Below, one piece after another: positions 57,429-64,000 of a DNA stretch of 64,000 bases. A program made the translations under genes and the position numbers. How positions within the stretch are numbered: the stretch's first letter is position 1; each line of letters starts with the position of its first letter. Source of the DNA: Helicobacter bilis ATCC 51630 (GTDB taxonomy: Bacteria > Campylobacterota > Campylobacteria > Campylobacterales > Helicobacteraceae); the NCBI RefSeq assembly GCF_000686565.1, contig NZ_JMKW01000006.1:1-64000 (forward strand). Direction: 5' to 3'. Under the pieces are notes generated by a model. That model saw only the letters and a list, made by a program, of their open reading frames with translations. It ran no database searches and was not told where the DNA came from.

Positions 57429-57973
57429 TCTGTAATCTCCAATAATTTAATATTTGTATTTGTATAAATGCAAATCTCTCCAGCAATTTTTAAGGATTCT
57501 AAAACTAGATCTTTTGGTGCTATATCGCTAAATTTATCTAAAGCCCTAGCCGCACTTAAAGCATAGTTTCCACCACTGCCAATGGCTGCTATCTTGCCAT
57601 CTTCTGGCTCTACGACATCACCTGTGCCACTTAGCACATAAATATGTGTAGCATTTAGGACTATCATCATGGCTTCAAGTCTTCTTAGATATTTATCTTT
57701 ACGCCATTCTTTGCTAAACTCCATTACAGATTTTAATAAATCGCCCTTTTTACCCTCCAAGATTCTCTCAAACATATCAAAAAGGCTAAAGGCATCAGCT
57801 GTGCTTCCAGCAAAACCACTTAGAATCTTGCCATTATAAAGAGAGCGGATTTTTGTCGCATTGCCTTTCATCACGCAGTTACCAAAGCTCACCTGCCCAT
57901 CTCCGCCAATCACACCATAGGGCTTACCATCTTTTTGTCCAACATACCCTAAAATCGTTGTCGCATGAAACAT
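57425..57973 (-). CDS. hslV: HslV, peptidase subunit of the HslUV protease
   Basis: 182 residues. N-terminal threonine peptidase: [10 protein letters not shown], where Thr5 would become the nucleophile after removal of four residues, as I recall for H. pylori. Lys37-like region ([20 protein letters not shown]) and [15 protein letters not shown] are typical. Forms two stacked hexamers with HslU in the cytosol. RBS AAAGGAAAG. Confidence 0.96.
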   Translation of the reverse strand: MFHATTILGYVGQKDGKPYGVIGGDGQVSFGNCVMKGNATKIRSLYNGKILSGFAGSTADAFSLFDMFERILEGKKGDLLKSVMEFSKEWRKDKYLRRLEAMMIVLNATHIYVLSGTGDVVEPEDGKIAAIGSGGNYALSAARALDKFSDIAPKDLVLESLKIAGEICIYTNTNIKLLEITE

Positions 57974-58048
57974 ATCTTTCCTTTATGCTTTCTAAAAATA
58001 AAACAAATATTATACTATAAGCGATTAAATTCTTTATTCCTAACTCAA

Positions 58049-58534
58049 CTACTCAAAGCTAATAGGTTTATACTCAATCTTTAGAATCTCAAATTCAGTC
58101 TCACCTGCTGGTAGATTTATAATCACCTCATCACCCTCTTCTTTACCTATCAATTCTTTTGCTAATGGTGAGTTAAAGGATATAAGCCCTTTTGAAGGAT
58201 TACTTTCAGTTGTGCCTACAATCGTATAGACGACTTCCTTATCTGTATTAAGATTAAGAATAGTTATAGTGCTACCAAAGCTCACTTTATCATGCGGCAG
58301 GGTTGATGGGTCAATGACTTGTGCGTTTGATAGCATTTTACTTAGTTCATTAATCTTAAATTCAATAAATGCTTGTTTTTCTTTTGCAGCATGATATTCG
58401 GCATTTTCTTTCAAATCTCCATGAGAGCGGGCTATATCTATTTCTTGGGCTACTTTTGGTCTTTGCACTTCTTTTAAGTCTTTTAATTCTTGTGTTAGTT
58501 TATTAAATCCATATTTACTCATTGGTTCTGTCAT
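58049..58534 (-). CDS. greA: Transcription elongation factor GreA
   Basis: 161 residues from ATG 58534; an upstream in-frame ATG adds 14 unlikely residues. N-terminal coiled coil with acidic tip ([20 protein letters not shown]) that reaches into RNA polymerase to trigger cleavage of backtracked RNA, then the FKBP-like domain ([30 protein letters not shown]). Alone between hslV and a divergent hydrolase gene. Confidence 0.95.
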   Translation of the reverse strand: MTEPMSKYGFNKLTQELKDLKEVQRPKVAQEIDIARSHGDLKENAEYHAAKEKQAFIEFKINELSKMLSNAQVIDPSTLPHDKVSFGSTITILNLNTDKEVVYTIVGTTESNPSKGLISFNSPLAKELIGKEEGDEVIINLPAGETEFEILKIEYKPISFE

Positions 58535-58637
58535 GTTTATTGCCTTTTTCAAAAAATAAAAAGCATAATTATACAAAAAAATAGATAGAAAAAATGTTTT
58601 TATATTAAAATTAACCTTTTAGATTAATGGAGTATTT

Positions 58638-59345
58638 ATGGCAGCAAAAGAGATTCTATATCATAATAATAAGTTTCATATCGCCTATAACATGATAGAT
58701 AATAACGCAGAAAAATATATCATATTTCTACATGGCTGGGGAAGTAATAAGGAGCTTATGGCATTAGCATTTAATAAAGTTTTTTGTAACTACAATCATC
58801 TTTATATTGATTTGCCCGGATTTGGTGCAAGTCCTAATGAAGTCTTTTTAACTACACAAGATTATGCAAATATTATTTCACTCTTTCTACAAGCATGCAA
58901 TATTGCTAAAGAAAATCGCATAATCGCTGGACACAGCTTTGGCGGTAAGATAGCCTTATTGCTAGATTCTGAAATTATTTTGCTTAGTAGTGCTGGAATC
59001 TTACTGCCAAAACCACTCAAAGTAAGATTTAAAATAGCAACCGCAAAGGTGCTAAAAAAGCTGCCTTTAAATATAAACGCCCTAAGGGCAGATGATGCAA
59101 AAGAGCTAAGTCCTATAATGTATGAAGTCTTTAAGCAAGTCGTGCAGGAAGACTACGCCCCGTATTATAAGGCTTTCAAACACAAGGCTACAATCTTTTG
59201 GGGTAAAGACGATAGTGCTACACCATTAAGTGCGTTTCACATAATTTGCTCTCTCATGCCACAAGCAAAAACACATGTTTTAGATGGTGATCACTACTTT
59301 TTTTTAAAACAAGGTGAATTGATTGATACTTTATATCATAGCTAG
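58638..59345 (+). CDS. Alpha/beta-fold hydrolase
   Basis: 235 residues. Oxyanion-region FLHGWGSN, nucleophile Ser100 in AGHSFGG, Asp191 (GKDDSATPL) and His219 (DGDHYFF) complete a serine-hydrolase triad. Esterase-like; substrate unknown. RBS TGGAG. It lies upstream of hemW on the same strand with an 88-base gap. Confidence 0.85.
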   Translation: MAAKEILYHNNKFHIAYNMIDNNAEKYIIFLHGWGSNKELMALAFNKVFCNYNHLYIDLPGFGASPNEVFLTTQDYANIISLFLQACNIAKENRIIAGHSFGGKIALLLDSEIILLSSAGILLPKPLKVRFKIATAKVLKKLPLNINALRADDAKELSPIMYEVFKQVVQEDYAPYYKAFKHKATIFWGKDDSATPLSAFHIICSLMPQAKTHVLDGDHYFFLKQGELIDTLYHS

Positions 59346-59433
59346 ATTCTAAATGATTGAGCGTTTTAGAATCTTAAGATAGAAGCATTTGCATATCTTT
59401 AGATTTTACAACTCACATATAAAAAGGATTTCT

Positions 59434-60474
59434 TTGCTTTTATATATACACATTCCATTTTGTGATTCTAAATGTGGGTATTGTGCATTTTTCTCACAAG
59501 TCAATAAAGAGAATATGATTACGCCATATTTTCAAGCATTACTAAAGGATATAAAGCACACATTAAAGCATTTTAGCGTAAAAAAGATTACAAGCATTTT
59601 TGTTGGCGGTGGCACACCAAACTTTGTAGATTCTAAACATTATAGAGAGATATTTACGCTTTTAACGCCCTTATGTGCGAGTGATTGTGAGATTACTTTT
59701 GAGATGAATCCAAACTTAATTACACACTCTTGGCTTAGTGAGATAAAGGGGCTTGGGTCGAATCGATTAAGCATTGGGGTGCAAAGCTTCTATGATGATA
59801 AACTGCAAATGCTTGAGCGAGTGCATAGCTATGATGATATTTGTAGGGCGTTTGACATTGCTTATAAGCATATTGAAAATATCAGCCTTGATTTAATCTA
59901 TGATTGCAAACTTGATACAAACAAACGCATAGAATATGAGTTAGAATCTGCCCTAAAACTGCCTATTAGCCATCTTTCTGCATATAGTTTAAGCATAGAT
60001 TCTAACTCTCGTTTTGGCGATAGAAAGGCTTATTCCCTGCAATCTAGGGAGAGTTTTGGTGTGCTTGTGCGTGATTTTTTACAAAAAAAAGGTTTTAGGC
60101 AATATGAAGTATCAAATTTTTCATATAAAAATAAATGCAGGCATAATTTAGGCTATTGGCAAGGAAAATCTTATCTTGGCGTTGGAGCGAGTTCTGTTGG
60201 TAGAGTAGATTCTGTGCGTTATTTTGCTACCCCAAACTTAGAGCAATATATCACTAATCCACTTCAAAGAAAAGAAGAAGCATTAAGTCAAAATGATCTC
60301 GATTTTGAGTCTATTTTCATGGGTTTTAGAAGTGAAATCGGTGTAGAAAAAAGTCTGCTAAATCAAGCAAAGCTAAAATATGTGATTGAGAGTAATTTAT
60401 GCTATGAGGCAAATAATAGAATCTATGCGAATGATTTTTTCCTTGCAGATTCCATTGCGTTATATCTTACTTGA
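59434..60474 (+). CDS. hemW: HemW-type radical SAM protein
   Basis: 346 residues from a TTG start with AAAAGGA six bases ahead; this gives MLLYIHIPFC, the exact family beginning, whereas an earlier TTG (59389) adds residues with no support. Radical-SAM Cys10, Cys14 and Cys17 (CDSKCGYC), GGGTPNFVD, RLSIGVQSFYDDKLQMLERV and YEVSNFS. HemW proteins bind and deliver haem; coproporphyrinogen oxidase (HemN) activity is less likely given the length and N-terminus. Confidence 0.9.
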   Translation: MLLYIHIPFCDSKCGYCAFFSQVNKENMITPYFQALLKDIKHTLKHFSVKKITSIFVGGGTPNFVDSKHYREIFTLLTPLCASDCEITFEMNPNLITHSWLSEIKGLGSNRLSIGVQSFYDDKLQMLERVHSYDDICRAFDIAYKHIENISLDLIYDCKLDTNKRIEYELESALKLPISHLSAYSLSIDSNSRFGDRKAYSLQSRESFGVLVRDFLQKKGFRQYEVSNFSYKNKCRHNLGYWQGKSYLGVGASSVGRVDSVRYFATPNLEQYITNPLQRKEEALSQNDLDFESIFMGFRSEIGVEKSLLNQAKLKYVIESNLCYEANNRIYANDFFLADSIALYLT

Positions 60475-60512
60475 TTTTTCACATTTTGAGAGTGAATGAG
60501 ATTTGTTTTTGC

Positions 60513-60518
60513 TATAAT
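60513..60518 (+). promoter_or_regulatory. Likely -10 box (TATAAT) of dcd
   Basis: TATAAT preceded by TTTTTGC, 30 bases before the start. Confidence 0.5.
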
Positions 60519-60547
60519 TCTTTGGTATTTTTGATGGGTAGGTTATC

Positions 60548-61126
60548 ATGGGTTTAAAGTCTGATTTGTGGATTAAAGAGATGAGTAAAAAGGGTATGAT
60601 TGAGCCATTTTGTGAAAAGCAAGTGGGGCAAAATATCGTAAGTTATGGGCTATCAAGCTATGGATATGACATTCGCGTGGGTAGTGAATTTATGATTTTT
60701 ACAAATATCGGTGCGACTTTGGTTGATCCTAAAAGCTTTGATGAACGCAATGTTGTAGAAGTCGATGCAAGTGAAAAGGGCTACTGCCTTGTGCCGCCAA
60801 ACTCTTTTGCCCTTGCACGCACGATAGAATACTTTAGAATGCCACGCAATGTGCTTGCTATCTGTCTTGGCAAAAGCACTTATGCAAGGTGTGGGATAAT
60901 TGTGAATGTTACGCCTTTTGAGCCAGAGTTTGAGGGGCATATCACTATTGAGATTTCAAATACAACGCCACTTCCAGCAAAGATTTATGCCAATGAAGGC
61001 ATAGCCCAAGTATTATTTTTAGAGGGCGATTCGCCTTGCGAGATAAGCTATAAAGACAAAAAAGGCAAATATCAAGGACAAAAGGGCATTACACTACCTA
61101 AGGTTTTACATAATAAAGATTCATAG
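60548..61126 (+). CDS. dcd: dCTP deaminase
   Basis: 192 residues. It deaminates dCTP to dUTP for thymidylate synthesis. The trimeric dUTPase-like fold is visible in [57 protein letters not shown] (catalytic Glu in this block) and [14 protein letters not shown] at the C-terminus. Closely similar to what I recall of the H. pylori enzyme, with a few more C-terminal residues. Confidence 0.95.
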   Translation: MGLKSDLWIKEMSKKGMIEPFCEKQVGQNIVSYGLSSYGYDIRVGSEFMIFTNIGATLVDPKSFDERNVVEVDASEKGYCLVPPNSFALARTIEYFRMPRNVLAICLGKSTYARCGIIVNVTPFEPEFEGHITIEISNTTPLPAKIYANEGIAQVLFLEGDSPCEISYKDKKGKYQGQKGITLPKVLHNKDS

Positions 61127-61323
61127 ATACAACTATAGGATTTTTTAACACAGATTCTATAATTCTTGATTTTATCCCTTGTAATGCCATACAAAATTTA
61201 TTTAGAATCTCTATTACATTAACGACAAACATGAGACATAATTTAAATGTGTAAATATTTTACACATTTAAATATATTTCCTAAAAACTGCCGATTTTGC
61301 GAGATAAAATAACACACTTTTGC

Positions 61324-61329
61324 TATATT
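61324..61329 (+). promoter_or_regulatory. Likely -10 box (TATATT) of nifS
   Basis: TATATT after TTTTGC, 34 bases before the GTG start. Confidence 0.4.
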
Positions 61330-61353
61330 TCTTTGTGTGAAATTTTAAAGTAG

Positions 61354-62529
<1,176 letters not shown>

Positions 62530-62571
62530 TTGCGTTTGTATCTTTGGTTTGGCAATTCAGCTTTTTGCGAT

Positions 62572-62652
62572 AAATGCGGGAGCGGCGAAAAATTTCTGCG
62601 GTCATTACCCTTTAAGGTAACTCCCTTGAAATTTTTCTTGCAGCCCACATTT
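62572..62652. repeat. Palindromic element R3, intergenic copy
   Basis: Nested inverted repeats: AAATGCGGG with CCCACATTT (one mismatch), GAAAAATTTC/GAAATTTTTC (62587-62596, 62628-62637, perfect) and TTACC/GGTAA (62605-62609, 62616-62620). The right half GGTAACTCCCTT is the reverse complement of the R3 core in ispB (AAGGGAGTTACC). Confidence 0.7.
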
Positions 62653-62786
62653 CTCATCAAAAATCCTAGAATTGCCGGAATCTAGGTTTGCGTTGAGTGG
62701 TTTTATTTTGCCTTGCATTTGAAAACCACGATTTTATCTCAAAGATACTTTCGCAATGTGTTTTGATGTGCTAGATTCTAAATAAT

Positions 62787-62860
62787 TGTCATATTGAGCG
62801 AAGCGAAATATCTAATATGAAATCTAAAAAGATTGTTTGCCTACAGCTCAAAATGGCAAG
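62787..62860 (+). repeat. Repeat family R1, intergenic copy
   Basis: TGTCATATTGAGCGAAGCGA, AATATCTAATATGAAATCTA, ending GCTCAAAATGGCAAG. Nearly identical to the copy inside ispB. Confidence 0.85.
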
Positions 62861-62994
62861 ATTTCAAAAGCTTCTAAGCTTATAGTATTAATTGCTATAT
62901 GCTTTATTTGTTTGTATAGAATCTTGTTGTCTTAGTCTTATCAAGCAAGATTATTACAACAAATTTAAGAGATTCTAATTTTAAAGGGACTGAT

Positions 62995-64000
62995 ATGAAA
63001 AGAGTAGTAATATTTTTAAGTTTAGCTATATTTAGCTATGCTGATGTAGCAAGCGATGCGATAATGTGTGATTATGGTGAGAGTTGTTTAAAGAGATATG
63101 ACACACTTTTAACAAAGCTTTGTAATAGTGGAAATAAAGAAGTATGCAACACTCTATCTAAACTTTTATAGAATACATGATTCAAGCAATGGCGACTACT
63201 ACGCATGTAAAGCAGGTGTTAGCGAAATGTGTGATGGTGATGAATCTACAGATTCAAATAAAAGTAGTGAAACAAAAGATTCTATAAATGATTCCATAAG
63301 CAATTCTACAAATAACGAAATCAACACAGAAAAAGAAGCACAATCTTGTATAACAGAAGAAGAGAGAATGCAGGGCTGTGTGTATAAAGAAATATATAAT
63401 TATAATGGTAGTTACGAGTTAATCCCATATAAAAATGGTAAAAAGGAGGGTGAAGCAAAAAGCTACTATGCTAGTGGAAATATAATGGGAGAACGAACTT
63501 ATAAAAATGATAAACAGGAGGGTGTTGCAAAATGGTATTACGAAAATGGTAAATTGTGATTTGAAACTACATTTAAAAATGGTAAGCAGGAGAGCATTTC
63601 AAAATATTATTATCCAAGCGGACAACTGCAACAAGAAACACCATACAAAAACGGCGATGTAAAAGGTGTTGTGAGGACATACCATGAAAATGGTAATCTT
63701 AGTGATGAGATTCCATATAATGGTTCCATGAATATTGATGGTATTTATAGAACATATTACGAAAGTGGTAATTTGTCGCATGAAATGCCGTATAAAAATG
63801 GAAAACGAGAGGGTCTTGCGAAATATTATTTCGAAAATGGAAATATTGAAAAAGAAATTTCATTTAAAAATGACAAACAGGAAGGCATAGAAAAATGGTA
63901 TTATGAAAATGGCATGCTTGCAACAGAAACATGGAAAAATGATAAATTTCACAGAAGTTATAAACAATACTATAAAAATGGCAACATTCAATTAGTAATC
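62995..64000 (+). pseudogene. Secreted MORN/YwqK-repeat protein, broken by a frameshift and a stop; runs off the window
   Basis: ATG 62995 (AAAGGGACTGAT ahead) opens a signal peptide (MKRVVIFLSLAIFSYADV) and a Cys-rich start (IMCDYGESCLKRYD, KLCNSGNKEVCNTL), then stops at 63171. A one-base shift near 63160-63168 (TTTT) joins it to YRIHDSSNGDYYACKAGVSE, a Ser/Asn/Asp-rich linker with AGATTCT words, and MORN-type repeats of about 23 residues: YKNGKKEGEAKSYYASGNI, YKNDKQEGVAKWYYENGKL. A TGA at 63557-63559 interrupts, but the same frame continues with at least five more repeats to the window end. The repeats are thought to form beta-hairpin sheets; a role in surface or contact functions is unproven. 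Confidence 0.65.

Larger units (their letters stand above)
62530..62994. other. Repeat-rich intergenic region after nifS
   Basis: 465 bases containing R3-like element (62572-62652) and a full R1 copy (62787-62860), plus AGATTCTA words. No gene is supported. It is locally richer in G+C around the repeats. Confidence 0.6.

Overview
The window looks like chromosome of an enterohepatic Helicobacter (Campylobacterota). It is AT-rich and codes on both strands. It carries blocks whose order I recall from Helicobacter pylori: serA-(HP0398-like)-rpsA, pcm with nrdB, ispB-hemA, gyrA with a small Cys-rich gene, hslV-hslU. It also has the futalosine menaquinone gene mqnC, a Helicobacter-type fur, and a Hof/OprD-like outer membrane protein. 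Species is not settled; the H. cinaedi/bilis/trogontum group is a guess. I see no rRNA, CRISPR array, insertion sequence or prophage.

Layout. 1-3.9 kb (all minus) is a decayed type VI secretion (T6SS) neighbourhood: a TssC sheath fragment, a zinc-ribbon membrane protein, a broken GH24-lysozyme-like effector, a broken LprI-type lysozyme-inhibitor gene with a C13 tract, and a VgrG C-terminus with an in-frame stop. 4-10 kb holds two lipoproteins (one behind a T13 tract), serA, a small membrane protein, rpsA and kdsB. 11-24 kb holds a dicarboxylate symporter, lpxK, hisZ-like/purA, rpsU, a 1.06 kb gene-free stretch, ftsH/prmA, mqnC, and a TerB/J-like protein. 24-28 kb holds a degenerate SdhE/SdhB-like pair, mnmA, a cytochrome c and coaE. 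28.5-32.4 kb is a tryptophan synthase beta subunit fused to an acidic, disordered tail of about 880 residues. 32.6-47.4 kb holds a secreted coiled-coil protein, gapA, a MORN-type protein, the pcm/nitrilase/nrdB operon, a TerC-like protein, fur with a PilO/PilP-like pair, rplI, rpmE, xseB, an outer membrane protein and comM. 47.7-48.6 kb is a five-tRNA cluster containing a TRL lipoprotein gene. 48.9-62.5 kb holds an FAH-family gene, ispB, hemA, gyrA, hslU/hslV, greA, an alpha/beta hydrolase, hemW, dcd and nifS. The right edge holds repeats and a broken MORN/YwqK gene.

Two themes run through the window. First, 5'-AGATTCTA-3' and its complement TAGAATCT occur very often, in genes and between them. 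Where they pile up in frame they encode Asp/Glu-Ser-Lys-Ile-rich low-complexity segments that enlarge housekeeping proteins: LpxK N-terminus, CoaE interior, TrpB C-terminus, IspB interior, HemA interior. Second, at least three dispersed repeat families, called R1, R2 and R3 here, sit both between genes and in frame inside coding sequences (coaE, trpB, ispB, the gene after fur). This resembles the in-frame palindromic elements known from Rickettsia.

Frameshifts and nonsense changes cluster at the left edge, in the TRL gene and at the right edge, while the long housekeeping genes are intact. That suggests local decay or phase variation rather than uniformly poor sequence, although most indels sit in homopolymers and read-level checking would settle it.
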